Shown piece after piece: positions 1 to 11,900 of a stretch of 64,000 nt of DNA. The DNA is taken from assembly GCA_037957365.1 (NCBI GenBank), contig JARHVA010000348.1:5678501-5742500 (forward strand), given 5' to 3'. Each line of letters starts with the position of its first letter. Within the stretch, counting starts at the first letter, position 1. This stretch comes from Torreya grandis (lineage: Eukaryota > Streptophyta > Pinopsida > Cupressales > Taxaceae). Both the position numbers and the translations under genes were made by a program. The notes beneath the pieces were generated by a model. It made no database searches, was not told the origin of the DNA, and was given only the letters and a program-made list of their open reading frames with translations.

Positions 1-127
1 CAACCTTCAACTAGATATGGATTAGCTTAGAAGTTCTCCTATCAATGTTTCAATTATAGTTCATGATTTGTCATGAAATATTGAGAAATATTTGCCTATT
101 TTTAGTCCAATTGGTATGGTCATTGCC

Positions 128-1370
128 GAGGAACATGTCAAGTCCTTTAAAGATACTTTAAGGCTCTGAAATGTCATTCATGAGGATGTATCTTATAGCT
201 TATTCCATGTTACCTTTAAATATGTTACCTATGAGTGGTTATTAAACCTACCTAATGATTGTATCACTTCTTGGAATAACTTTGACACTATCTTTATTGA
301 TTAATTTAGGAAGATCATTAACCTCTGTGTCATATATCATCAATTTACTACCATAAAGAGAGATGTAAGTGAGAATATTAGATATTTTAATACCAAATTT
401 CAAAATATGTTCAACAAATCCATAAATCCTTACAAGCCTATTGAAACTTTCACCTTAGAGATCTACAAATATGTTGTGGATCCCATGACTTCTATGGTTC
501 TTATGAGAACTATCCCAGATATCTCCACATTAGCTCAAGCTTATTTAGAATCAATGGTCATTAGTGACCAAATGCAACCTCAAGGGAAAATGTCATACTC
601 TATTCCAAATATCAACCCATAGATGCCAACTTTGAACCTTTTCCTAGCTAATAATTAAAATTCTCTAGCTTTGAATCAAATACCAGCTCTAACTATTTTC
701 CTACTAGTCATGCTACTCCCAATTAGTACTTAGGTTTCTTAGGTCAAAAAATTACTAATGGATCTCAAGCCAATGGTGAAAATTATCCAATGCCCATGAA
801 TATGGATAATAACAGTCAATCCCAAGCTTCTAAAGCTCTAAAGAATGAAAATGAGTCCATACTCAAGATGGTCCAAAAGCTTAGTACAAACTTCTTACAA
901 TTGTAAAATCAAGTTGGTAATGCTAATGATAGCTCTGGAAGGAACTTCACCTTCTAAAATTTTAATATACCTAGAAATTGATTCTAGAATGATAGATTAT
1001 TTAATAGCAACAAAGCCAATGAGCCTTCTTTGTTTGGTAAGAAGACTATAGACATCAATCTCATAGATATTGACCTCTTTGATTATTTTAGAGTGAATGC
1101 CACTTCTAAGCATGGTGAGATAGATTATATTAAATTATATAAAGCTTTTGAAGCCTTCCAATAAGAGCTTGACACCTTTGAGGTTATCCTGGATAAGGAC
1201 AATACTGCTAGTACTTTTGGATGTAAAACACAAGATCAAGTATACATGGTGGAGACCTTCCAATTTCCTTTCCAAGAAAATAATGAACCTAACAATATTC
1301 CTGAAGAAATCCAAGAATTTCAATAGTTCCTAAAGACTTACCCTCTAAGGAATAGGGAGAAAAAATAGCC
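128..1370 (+). pseudogene. gag: Gypsy gag core and gag-protease linker (broken)
   Basis: The frame passing through the open stretch at 407-622 extends back to about 128 through a TGA and a TAA. It reads like a Retrotrans_gag core: a tryptophan-containing 'SWNNFDTIF' helix, a segment of the 'FNTKFQNM' type, and 'TLAQAYLESMV' near the end. Around 780-1370 a second low-complexity acidic frame (start 'ENESILKMVQKL') continues as the gag tail or linker, again cut by stops. No zinc knuckle was recognised. The product would be the capsid/nucleocapsid precursor. The call rests on pattern and on the protease and RT downstream. Confidence 0.65.
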
Positions 1371-1599
1371 TTGACTACTTCTACTCCCCCCAATAACTAT
1401 GGGACTCCTCTAGATACATCTTTGAGGAATGTTCCTAAATTACCCAAATGTAGTTCTCTTAAGCCTTTGGCTAAACCTTTGAATAAGACTAGATATATTA
1501 TTGTTGACGACATGAAGAAAATCAAAGCAAACATCAATCTACATGAATTGAAATAGATAACTGAGTAAAGAGACCTTCTCTTGGAATCCTTATCCAAGA

Positions 1600-2000
1600 A
1601 GCTTGGAAAGCCACCAAAAAATGATACTACCAATGTAACTATGCAAGTGGCAAAAGCAAAATCTCCACCCTTTTTGCTTATATTCAGAGTGTTTGGTAAG
1701 AATTTCCATATATGTCTACTATATTTAGGAGCTTCAAATAATATCATGCCTACTAAAATTTGTGAATAACTTGGCCTAAACCCAATCAAGTCAGACTGAG
1801 TAGTCATACAACTAGATAAATCAAAATCAAAGTCATTAGAGAGCTACTTAATGTGCATATTCAATTGTCAAGTGAACCTAGAGTTTAACAATTTATTGAA
1901 ATTCAAGTGGTAGACATCCCTATTATTATGGGTTACTTATAAGTAGGAATGGACCAAATCTTTGAATGGTACTATTCTCATTTGTGGTTGCCATGGAAGG
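1600..2000 (+). pseudogene. Retropepsin domain, catalytic Asp replaced
   Basis: Reads as a retroviral-type aspartic protease. 'LLYLGASNNIMP' stands where Gypsy proteases have L(I/L)D-L/N-G-(A/S)-S, so the catalytic aspartate codon is now TAT (Tyr). A 'LGLNPIKSD' segment and a strand-rich stretch follow, with TAA and TGA stops in between. The domain would process the gag-pol polyprotein. It lies between gag and the first RNase H, its normal place. Family assignment is fairly safe; activity is excluded by the active-site change and the stops. Confidence 0.65.
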
Positions 2001-2154
2001 GTGTTCCTAATCAGATAAGGGTTGAGAGAGAGAGCTGAGGATGAAGCATATGATAAATGAGTACAATGAAGTTAATAAAAAAGGGTAAAATTACTTAATT
2101 CTAATCTTGGAATCTTCACCTTAGAAATTTCACAAAATTTGGATTCTAAAATGC

Positions 2155-2655
2155 CTCCTCCAATGCCTAGATTATGGAAGTTACATATTGATGGATGTAG
2201 ATGTAAATAAGGATCAAGAGCTAGCATTATGTTAGTATAACCTACATAAAAACACTACCATGCATCTTATAGGTTGTAATTTCCTTGCACTAATAACTTA
2301 GCTAAGTATGAATCTCTTATTCTTGGACTGCAAATTGCCATCAATCATAAATTCAAAGAGCGTCTAGTCTATGGAGACTCTAAACTTGTGGTCAACTAAG
2401 TGAGGAGAAAATACCAACGTAAGTTATCTTACTTGAAGAGATATAAGTTTAGGGTATGGGATTTGATTGAATCTCTTAATGCCTTCAAAATCTTGGCTAT
2501 TCCAAGGGAAGAAAATAAGGCTACTGATGAGCTTGCTTCTATTATAGCCAACCTCATGCAAAATCAAGATTCCCCTGACTTTAGTATTGAGTTGGTACCT
2601 TGCCCATTAGTCTCTGATAACATCAATCACCTCCAATTTTTCAATGAAGATCAAT
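2155..2655 (+). pseudogene. Additional RNase H domain placed upstream of RT
   Basis: Type I RNase H (RVT_3-like) read from about 2155. I see an LHIDG strand with the first Asp, 'NNLAKYESLILGLQIA' with the Glu, 'VYGDSKLVV' with the second Asp, and 'PREENKATDELASI' with the last Asp, so all four acidic positions are still visible. Stops sit in the first half; 2400-2657 is open. Such an extra RNase H marks the Tat lineage. It lies before RT, separated by a linker that looks like an ordinary protease-RT linker, while a second RNase H lies after RT. In the minus-strand Tat element of this window the extra RNase H lies after RT instead. Confidence 0.75.
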
Positions 2656-2659
2656 AGAT

Positions 2660-3740
2660 CATCGATTTATTGACCAACTCTAGGGATTTTGAAGCCCATA
2701 TCATTGTTGAAGTAGATGAGAGCTCTCCTAAAAAGGAGCCTAATGGTAAGATCATCCAACTTAGTGATAACAAGATACCTAAAGGGATGATCTCTTTAGA
2801 GAGGTTTTTTTATCATGATAAGCTTAAAGAGGTACCTAAGGTACCTAAAGTGAGTGGAAAAGACTACCATCCAGTAGATCTTGGTCCACAAGACCAACCT
2901 TAACCCATAAACATAGGGAAAACATGTACCAAAATGGAGAATAAGAAAACAAGAGAGTTACTCATAAAGTATAAATATGTCATTGCTTGGTCCTATTAAG
3001 ACCTTAATATATTTGACCTAAGGGTCATAACTTATACAATACCTCTCAAAGAAAACTACAAGCCTTTTAGGCAAAAGCAAAGGCCAATCAATCCTATCTT
3101 AGAGCCTATGATCTATAAAGAGGTTAAGAAACTATTGGATGCAAGAATTGTCTTTCCTATCAGGCACTCTACTTGGGTTAAAAACTTGGTCTCATTAATA
3201 AATAAGAATGGTGAGATTAGATTATGTATTGACTTTAGGAACTTGAACAAAGCTTATTAAAAAGACAACTATCCTATACCTTCTTTAGACCAAGTCAGAC
3301 AAGTTATTTCAGGGTTAGCTATGATGTCCTTCTTGGATGGATTCTCAGGGTATAACCAAGTGTTGGTTGAAAAAGAGGATAGGATGAAGACAAATTTCAT
3401 GACCAAGTGGGGAGATTATGCCTACAAGAGGATTCCCTTTGTGATTATCAATGTAGAAGCAACATTTCAAAGGGATATGGACCATGCTTTCCAAGGTCTG
3501 GTAGGCAAATGTATTATCATCTATATGGATGATTTGATAGTTTTCTCCAAGAATAGAGAGGATCACTTCATGCACTTGAAACAAGTGTTTGAAAGGTTTA
3601 GAAGATACAACATTTCCCTCAACCCAAAGAAGAGTATATTTTGTGTCACATAGGGGAAACTACTAGCCCATATTATCACCAAGAAAGGGAACTCCATAGA
3701 TCTTGATAGAGTGGAGGCCATCTCTAAAATTGAATTGCTT
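2660..3740 (+). pseudogene. Ty3/Gypsy reverse transcriptase with preceding linker
   Basis: The linker (2660-3040; 'GMISLERFF', 'YVIAWSY', 'YTIPLKENYKPFRQKQ') leads into RT. Motifs in order: 'WVKNLVSL', 'GEIRLCIDFRNLNKAY', 'MSFLDGFSGYNQVLV', 'ATFQRDMDHAFQGL', and the catalytic 'YMDDLIVFSK' box at 3522-3533 with both aspartates intact. 'SLNPKKSIF' closes the palm/thumb transition. Stops include a TAA inside the NLN segment and a TAG at about 3651. 3321-3653 is the longest clean piece. The domain would copy element RNA into cDNA; this copy is inactive because of the stops. Confidence 0.88.
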
Positions 3741-3759
3741 AATAGTAAAAAGAGCTTAA

Positions 3760-4360
3760 GTCATTCTTTGGGAAAATTAACTTTGTAAGAAATTTCATTT
3801 CAGGATTTGCTAAAGTTGTCAAGCCTTTGAATGACATGATGAAGAAGGATGCCAAGATCTCTTAGAATGATGATTCTAAGAAGGCTTTTGCTGATATTAA
3901 GAAGTCAATCACCAAAGCTCCAATCCTCATAATTCTTGATTTCTCAAAGGATTTCTATCTATATTCATTTGCTTTCAAGCATACTATAGCTATAGTACTA
4001 ACTCAAAAGGTTGATGGGAATGATCATCCCATAGCTTTAATGAGAACTAATTTCAAGAATGCTGAAGTAAACTATTCTATGATAGACAAGAAAGCTTATG
4101 CATTAGTGAAAGTGGTTAAGAAATTTAGGCATTATATCCTTAGGAATAATGTACATGCTATCTTGCCAGACCTAACTACAAAACTCATGATGAGTCAAAA
4201 TGAGCTTAGAGAAAGGAGAGGCACATGGATTTCAGTTCTAAAAGAGTATGATATTGAAATGAATATTTCCAAGTTGGTAAGATGCCAAGTATTAGTTTAT
4301 ATGATTTCCAATATAAACCCCAAACACCATGTCATGCAAGTCAACCAACAAAAATTCTAG
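3760..4360 (+). pseudogene. Gypsy connection and native RNase H domain
   Basis: After RT the frame gives 'AKVVKPLNDMMKKDA', an RT-RNase H connection, then 'FAFKHTIAIVLTQK' (degenerate first RNase H strand), 'NYSMIDKKAYALVKVVKKFRHYI' and 'GTWISVLKEYDIEM'. This is the ordinary Gypsy RNase H found directly after RT, in a rather degenerate form. A frameshift occurs near 3760. The stretch 4040-4360 is open. Together with the domain at 2155-2655 the element has two RNase H modules on opposite sides of RT. Confidence 0.75.
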
Positions 4361-4539
4361 CTTAATGAGTGGTATGACTCTATCATTCACTTATCAATGG
4401 TGTTTGTCCCCTAGGACTCACTAAAGAATAAAGGAGATCCTTGAGGCTTAAATAAACTCACTACCTCATCAAGAATGGAGTCTTTTATAAAATGAAATTT
4501 GAGGGAATTTATTTAAGATATGTATCTAAAGAAGAAGCA

Positions 4540-5605
4540 ACTTAGATCATGACTACCTTCCATGGGAAGCTAGGAAGTGGACACCCTTCTAGAAGAACCA
4601 AAACTCACAAGATTCTTAGAACTAGGTATTATCGGCCTACTCTCTTCAAATATGCTCACAAACATATGAGGGAGTGCCATGCATGCTAGATATTCAACAC
4701 AAAAGAACCAAAGACAACCATGCCTTTACAACCTATGATAGTTGACAAACCCTTTACACAATGGGGGTTGGACTTTGTAGGGGTGATCAACCCTAATTAT
4801 TTTCATGGCCAAAAATTTGTCCTTAATGCCAATAACTATTGTGCAAGGTGGAGTGAAGCTATTTCCACTAAAAATTTCAAGATAGAAGAGGTAATTAACT
4901 TCATGGAAGAAAACATTTGCATGAGATTGGGAACCCTAATCTCTTTGGTATATGATAATGGATCTGCCTTCACTTCTATTGAGATGACTAAATGTGCATA
5001 TGATAATGGCATCACTCTAAATTTTACATCCAATCATTATCCATAAGGGAATGGAGTCTTCAAATCTACAAATAAGAATTTGATGAAGGCTAACAAGAAG
5101 TTTGTAGAAGATAAACTTAGAACATGTCATAAGCTCCTCAAGTTTGCATTATGGCCGAATAGAATCAAAATCAAGTAGGCTCTCAGGGCTTCACCATTAT
5201 TATTGGTGTATGGCCAAGAACCTATCTTCCCTATCACCCTCAAGTTTCCCACATTTACCTTCATATAGGAGTATATGGAAGAAATCCAAGACCTTACTAG
5301 CTCAAGGTTGTTAGATATTATTCAAATGGAAGATGCTAGAGACATTTGATAAATTTAGTAGGCATCAAACAATAGTGAAAAGGTGGTTTGATAAAGGATC
5401 CAAAATCAAAGTGTTTAGGTAAGGATACTTAGTCTTCCTCTAGGACACAGCTTCAGAGCCAAAAGGGAAGCATGTCAAAATCACACCTTTGTGGATTGGG
5501 CCATATTAAATTATATAGACATTGGGAAACAACACCTTTAAACTAAAAGACCTTCAAGGAGTAGAGTTCACCTTGCCCACCAATGGGTAGTATCTCAAGC
5601 ATTAA
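4540..5605 (+). pseudogene. Gypsy integrase, catalytic Glu lost
   Basis: The N-terminal zinc-binding part is seen at about 4555-4700 ('FHGKLGSGHPSRRTKT', then 'HMRECHAC'). The core has 'WGLDFVGVI' with the first Asp, 'VYDNGSAFTS' with the second Asp, and 'GNGVFKSTNKN' where the family has GNG-x-A-E-S/A-T-N, so the third catalytic residue is now Lys, as a G-to-A change would give. A C-terminal segment ending 'KLKDLQG ... LPTNGQYLKH' follows at 5520-5605. Stops and a frameshift near 5340 break it further. The role would be cDNA insertion. Confidence 0.82.
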
Positions 5606-5811
5606 GTTGTTGCTACTCCACCAGGAGTCTTCATGGAGTGAAAACTATAAGATAATTAGAAATTACAGAGTCATTGGAAAACAACACCTTTAAATTGAAA
5701 GACCTTCAAGGAGCAGAGTTCACCTTGCCCACCAATGGGTAGTATCTCAAGCATCACTTTGCTACTACTCCACCAATAGTCTTCATGGAGTGAAAACTAT
5801 AAGATAATTAG
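5520..5811 (+). repeat. 140-bp tandem segment duplication at the integrase 3' end
   Basis: 5520-5659 and 5672-5811 are near copies separated by 12 bp. Both contain the integrase C-terminal coding segment and end in the same ...AAGATAATTAG. They differ at several positions, mostly transitions, plus a small indel around 5604/5757. The simplest reading is a local tandem duplication of the element's 3' coding end, either before insertion or afterwards by unequal exchange. Confidence 0.85.
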
Positions 5812-7229
5812 ATTAGAGTAGGTAGAATAGTTAGTTTCTTTTCCTACTTTTTTATTTTGATTTGCTTGTATATATTTGTTTGCTTCTTGTTTGTGATTTC
5901 TATTGTGTGTTTGATTTTGCTTGTTTATGCTCTTTTATTTCCAATAAGTCTTGTAGATAGTAATTTCTCAAGTTTTTATGAGAGTGCTTAAAATTATAGT
6001 GCTTTGAAGTAGGGATATGAATCTTGCAACGATGAACATAGTTCATCACAAAGCACCATGATGCAACTCAAAGACAATGGTGTAGATTGATATAGAAGTT
6101 AATTATCATGACAAGTCTTAAGCATAATCTTAAATCAAGGGTTGGTTGAAATAAGAATCATATGTGTTAGAATAAAACCTAGGTTGTTGATGCACATTTC
6201 ATGCTAGCACTTAAAACATATCCCTGTTTGGGATAGAGGTTATAACTAAAAGTGATTACCCTAAGAATCAAACACTTGACCAAATCCTAAAACTAGGCTA
6301 TATTGGTTCCCAACCTTCGTAAAAGGACCTAAAAAATTCAATAAATAAGAAAATTATTATAAATTATATGGACAAGAAAGAAAGGTGATTCTGGTAACCT
6401 CCACTAGGGCTATGGATACCTAGTTGGTAGTGGAACAAGGCCTTGAGTGGGACCAAAGGTATATATATTAGGGCTATGGATGCCTAGCTAGTAGCAGAGC
6501 AATGCCCAAGCCTTCCTTGAACTAAGAGAAAGTATTCTAAATGAATATCTAAAATGCTCCAAGTCAAGTTTTATGACCAAAGGTATGACCTGGATGTTGT
6601 CTTCCAAAGTTTCATAACAAATAGTAATTGGAATAAAAGCACACACTGCATGTCTATATTTCAGCATTTTGAGTTTGAATTTTACACATGTGAGGCTTAT
6701 ACCAATCAAAGTTTGATTTATAAAATGTTATGGACCCAATAGATGAAAAACTTATGTATTGGTCTAAACCAGAGCTTAAGGTTCAAACATATTACTATGT
6801 TTCCCCTGTGAGTCACCATTTGTTGGATCAAAATACCCCCACTTTATTGCTTTTGCAAATGGGGGACCCTTATGAATATTTAAAAACATCTAAACCTTGA
6901 AAGCTTGCTTGAAGAGGTTATATATTTTATAATTTTAAGATCATTTTCTTAAAAGGGATATGATTTATACATGCTTAATGATAATGATTATGTTTTTGGA
7001 CTAACTTTGTTAATGATTTGCCTTTAAATATTGAATTGTAGGTTGCATAAAGAAGGCTAGGTTTCCCTTATATAAAACCCTAACTTTTGAATTCAAAATT
7101 TGGAGGGAAGACTTGTTTGAGTTTCTTAACCCCCCTACTTTGGTGTCTTCTTTATCAATATAATCAGATGGTGTGAATCAAATGCAAGCAAACATGCCCA
7201 CCTAAACCCCAAAATACCCTTTGAAATCC

Positions 7230-7420
7230 TAACTTTGAGGCACTTTCTTGAAGTGACCCTTCAAAGTTTTTTGAAGTGACCCTTTAGATTTTCTTGAAGT
7301 GTCCCTTTGGAAAAGTTGTCTCAGGCCGCTTTAGTAGAAAGTGGGCTTCAAATTTTCTTGAAGTGTCCCTTTGGGAAAGTTGTCTCGGTCCACTTTAGTA
7401 GAAACTGCCCTTCAGAGAAA
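7230..7420. repeat. Tandem repeat, about 63 bp unit with shorter sub-units
   Basis: 7292-7354 and 7355-7417 are direct copies that begin TCTTGAAGTGTCCCTTTGG and run through a CTTTAGTAGAAA segment, with a handful of substitutions. Upstream, two shorter partial units (around 7247 and 7270) start with the same TTGAAGTGACCCTT phrase. The ORF 7307-7552 that crosses them is most likely incidental. Confidence 0.8.
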
Positions 7421-8099
7421 TTGTTTTGGGCACTATTTCTTGTAGATAGTTTGTCCAAAAAAAATCAACTCTTTAGCTTTTTTGAAACCTACCCTTCAGA
7501 AGAATTGGTTAAGATAATTTCTCAAGAAAGTAACCCTTCAAAAAATGTTTAAGGACAACTACATGAAGTCTTTCTAGGTTCCTTGTTTTATGCCTAACCC
7601 TAATATTTTATCTTTACAAGGACCAATCATTGATGAGTACATAGATCATAATCAATGACCCATGCTTGCTCATAGATCCAATATGACAGTGTGAAATCAC
7701 CAAAGACTTTTCAACTTAGTATAGCCTTGAGGCCTAGAAAAGGGACATATTTATTTACCCTTAGTGGAACCCCATGTGTTTTTTAACATAAATAAACTTA
7801 GGAAACAAACTTTTAACCTAAGTCATATCAAATCTTGGAGCTCATTAAGTTGTGTGCATCTTCACAAATTTGATGGTTCTTACTCCAACACAAGATTTAC
7901 TCTGATGGTGTGAATTAGATGAAGGATTTCAACCTAATCAAAGTTTAAGTGGCTAATAAAAAAGGACTTAAGGGATCACTTAGCTCAAAGACTTGGTCAC
8001 ATGGCCCAAAGAGCATATTTTTAGCTTAAAAAACAATGTGTTTTTCAGCACAACATTACCACAAGGCTTAAGCTTAAGCCCTCTAAGTACAATATATGA

Positions 8100-8395
8100 G
8101 ATTAACTTTGACAACCTTGTCCCTGTCATTCAATATTCATGAGAACATTTTTTGACATTTGCAAGGATGTCAAATTTAAGATAGTCTAAGTACATTAGAC
8201 AAGCTTAAATTTGACAACCTCATGTCTGTCATTCAACATTCATGAGGACATTTTGACATTCACAAGGACATAAAATTTAAGATAATATAAGTACATTAGA
8301 TGAGATTAAATTTGATATCCTCACACCCATCATTCAATGTCCATGAGAATGTTTTTGATGCTCGTGAGGCCATCAAATTTAACATAGTCAAAACT
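8100..8395. repeat. Three tandem copies of a ~101-bp unit
   Basis: Units start near 8100, 8202 and 8303. Each carries an A/TTTTGAC-type start, then CCTGTCATTCAAT or a variant, CATGAGAACATTTT or a variant, and a closing CAAATTTAAGATAGTC. The third is the most diverged. No protein-coding role is visible. Confidence 0.8.
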
Positions 8396-8946
8396 TTCAA
8401 ACCTAGGAAAGGCATATATCTCTCAACCCTTTAAAAGGCCCCTTTTATTTTTAACATGAAAACTTAGTATAATGGATTTTAACCTAAGTTTTTATTAACC
8501 TTAAATCTCATTAACTCATGTCCATCTTTGTAGATCTGATGGTTCGCACTTCATCACAAGATTTGATCTAACGATGGCAAATGTTTGAAGACTTTTAAAT
8601 GAGGATAAAGCACAATGAAGGCAACCAATCAGAAAAGAATTCATAGATTGAGATCAATGGACTACGCTTGCTCATAGATCCAATCCAATGATGTAAAATG
8701 AGGGAAACTTTTAAAGACTAACAACTAGATTCTGAAAGAAATTTCATGAGAGTAACACAATCTAATTTATGAATTCACCACCTCTACCATTAAATCAAGG
8801 AAAACCCTATACCACCAACATAAAATCCTATTCTTTGTTTAATTGAGCCATAATTACATTTAAAAGAGATAAAAATTGACTTGAGAAGAGTTAAAATCAC
8901 TCAACAAGATCATGTATTCTAAGGGAAATTAACCAATTAGAGGAAC

Positions 8947-11900
8947 ATGGCCTCTGCTAGGCAACAACAAAGTGATGAAGCTAAGGTTTAATTGTCAACT
9001 AATAATGAAGGAATATATTACAAATACAATGAACTAGATGTAGAAGCCTTGAACAATGGTTTGAAAAATTGGTCTAAAATCTTCTTTTTGATCAACCTTC
9101 TACAACCATTATCTCCCAATGAGTAAAAAATTGCTATAGTTCAGAGGAGGCATGAAGATCTCATGGAAATATAGATGTCTAGACTTCACCTTGTGGCTAC
9201 CAAGCTAGAGGTACTCCATTGTGTCGATATCCTAGCTCCTATGTTCATTGATTAGAGAGTAGATAAAGACTGGATAATAAAAGTGAGTACATCAAAGAGG
9301 GTTGATTATATTAATCTAGTAGATTTTGAAGGCTACGATAAACTCCCTAGGACTCATATAGACCTCCCTAAAATCAAGAAATGGATCACTAAGAATGACT
9401 TAGATAATATCTTAAGACCATGGTTGGATAGATGAACTCATGTAATGATAAATCATGATGGTAAAATCCTAATTTTAGAATTCAAAAAGGGATTAGAATC
9501 ATCATGCCTTTGTTGAATAGGGATTCTAGAGTAGAAATCACATCATATGCTAACCTCAGGTAGGTCTCTTATGTCTATTTTGTGATAGAAGAGAAGCTAA
9601 CTCCACCTATTAGAGAAATGATAAGTATTCACTTGAGAAGACAATTTAATGGAATTAAAAGGAAAACAAGTCAAATATTCACTATGATGTCTTACTTTTT
9701 TGGACACCTTCATGGTCTCAACCTACTTCCCTACCATCAAGAATTGGTCCCCTCACAACAATATTACCATTTCTCACCATTACTCCAAATTTCACATATT
9801 CAAGTATGGAGACCACATGTAATTCATTTGTGATTGCATATATCCCACTCTAGTTGGGATAATTACTAGAAGTCCAATGCCCAAGGTTCACCCCCTCATT
9901 AGGAAATTTTTAGAGCCAATTGGTGAAATATGGATCTATCTTGATTGTACGATTATCAAAATTGAAGGTTATCAAACCCAACCCTTTAGGCTACTAGTGC
10001 ATGTCCCAATCAAGCTAGTCGAGAGTGAGATTTCTCATCAAATCCTTCATGCTATAGACCATGTATGTAGAGAGAAAAATAAAGGCATCTTAAATCTCTT
10101 CCCATATCTGATTAAGAAGACAATGATTCATGGATGGAAGCAAATGGAGATCTTAGCAAGGAATAGAGAGATATTCTACTTCTACTTGGATGACCTCAAG
10201 ACATGGGATCCAAAGGGCAATGTTCTCTCCCATCTACAATCCAAAAAATTGCATAAGGTGCCTTATGAACATCAATTAGGTCCATATGACCATTATACAC
10301 AAAGGTAACCAACTTTGAGGAAATGTTGGCTAGGTTTAAGGGACATGGATTCAAATTAGAACATAGATTGTAGAGGGTATAAAAACCATCAGGAGAAATA
10401 TGGAAAATGAATCCCTTTCAATACCACCTCTTACCTTCCACTTCGGGTCAATCACAAGTGCCTCAAGGTCCACCTCAGTAATAAAAACTACCTCAAAAAA
10501 AAGTGCTCAGAATTGAAGGACCTAATGAACAAAAGATGGAACATAGGCCAAGAGAGTGACTCTCTACATTAGCTTTACCTCAAATACCCCCTTCCCCTAT
10601 GAAATACCTTGATATGGTTGCCTTAGAACCTTATGAAATAGTGTATGAATTCTTCAAATAACTTGTAGATATATATGGGTCAGATAAGGAAGGGGATGAA
10701 GAAGGAAAAGCCACAACTAAGGTGGCACTAATTAAAGGTTGCCAAGTTGAAGAGACAAACAAAGGTAAAGGAGTTGACTTAGGTTTGGTCCCTATGACCA
10801 AAAGAAAGAGGGAGACATTTATGGCTTTGGTGCCTAGAGCTTCCAAGAAACCCAAGTGGATTCACCCAACAAGTGATGTGAACTTGTTTAGTGATGAATT
10901 TACCATACATGAACCTATCATCCCTGATTGGTTTATCTATGGGAAGTTCTAAAAGATACCCTCTCATAAACATTCATGGGATTTGACTAACACTACCAAT
11001 GTGGATGTCAATGATGAAGTCCAGCCCTATATCTTAGAGCTATTGAAGGAACAAGAAGAGAGGAAAATGATTGAGGCTACTAAGGAAAGAAGTAATAAAA
11101 TAGAAGAATTAGGGAAATCAAGCAGGTCTGGTCTCAAATCACTAGAGGCTTCAAAGCTTTCAAAAGAAGAGCCCAAGGTATAATTTAACCCTGATACTTC
11201 TAGATTGGATAAAGTTACTATAAAGAAAACAACCATTAGAACTGAAGAAGTCACTCTCCAAAGAGTGGAACCATTTACAAGACTCACTCCAGTCTAAGGC
11301 TAGGTAGCAAGGGAACATCCCATTCATCAAGAAGATATTTCAAGTTTGGTGGAAGCCCAGTTAGCAATGGCTATGGTGGGAATTCAGGGCATGAAGCAAA
11401 GAATCTTGAACTTGGAGAAAGAGAAGAAAGACTTGGAGGCCCAAGTCTTACTATAAATTTTAGAGGACCTACTGAAGATGTTAAATAAGTACCTCCTAGA
11501 TGCCTTTGAATGATTAAAATCCATCAAACTTAGGCTTAATACCTTGGAACTTCAAGCCAAAAAGGGACAAACATTGATACAATAATGACAAGAAACCAAA
11601 GACTAGGTGATAGAGTTAATCAAAGTACACATCACCAAGTAGCCCTTGGATTTCAAGATCATTAAACAAAAGGCAATTTAATGCCATTCAATGGATCATG
11701 ATACATCAAATATATGAATTAAGTTCATGATAAAATAAGGCTAATGACTTGGTTAATAGAATTGAGAAGTTACTAAGAACCTTGTTAGTGCCCCCTTCTC
11801 AACCTAATACCACTAATCTAATGCATGACGTGGAATTCTAGTAGGGAGTTCAAGCTTTCATCCAAGGCATCAAGGATGAAAACCAAGGCCAATATAATAA

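Larger units (their letters stand above)
1..5811 (+). mobile_element. Decayed Tat-type Ty3/Gypsy retrotransposon, left end outside the window
   Basis: Plus-strand polyprotein relic readable through many stops and a few frame changes. In order I read a gag core, a retropepsin, a first RNase H, a Gypsy reverse transcriptase, a second RNase H and an integrase with its C-terminal segment. Integrase after RT/RNase H makes it Ty3/Gypsy, and the extra RNase H places it in the Tat group. No LTR could be assigned: the 5' LTR would lie left of the window and nothing downstream is a clear partner. Several catalytic residues are lost, so the copy is dead. Domain entries follow. Confidence 0.85.
5812..8946. 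other. Noncoding, partly repetitive DNA between a Gypsy relic and an unrecognised ORF
   Basis: No coding frame that I trust. Short ORFs at 6488-6709, 6554-6742 and 7307-7552 show no domain. T-rich DNA directly after the integrase could be Gypsy 3' untranslated or LTR DNA. Two tandem-repeat blocks are listed separately. On a larger scale, text around 7660-7920 (phrases such as GCTCATAGATCCAAT and GATGGTTC) recurs loosely around 8380-8720, so part of the region is a degenerate longer duplication. Confidence 0.5.
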
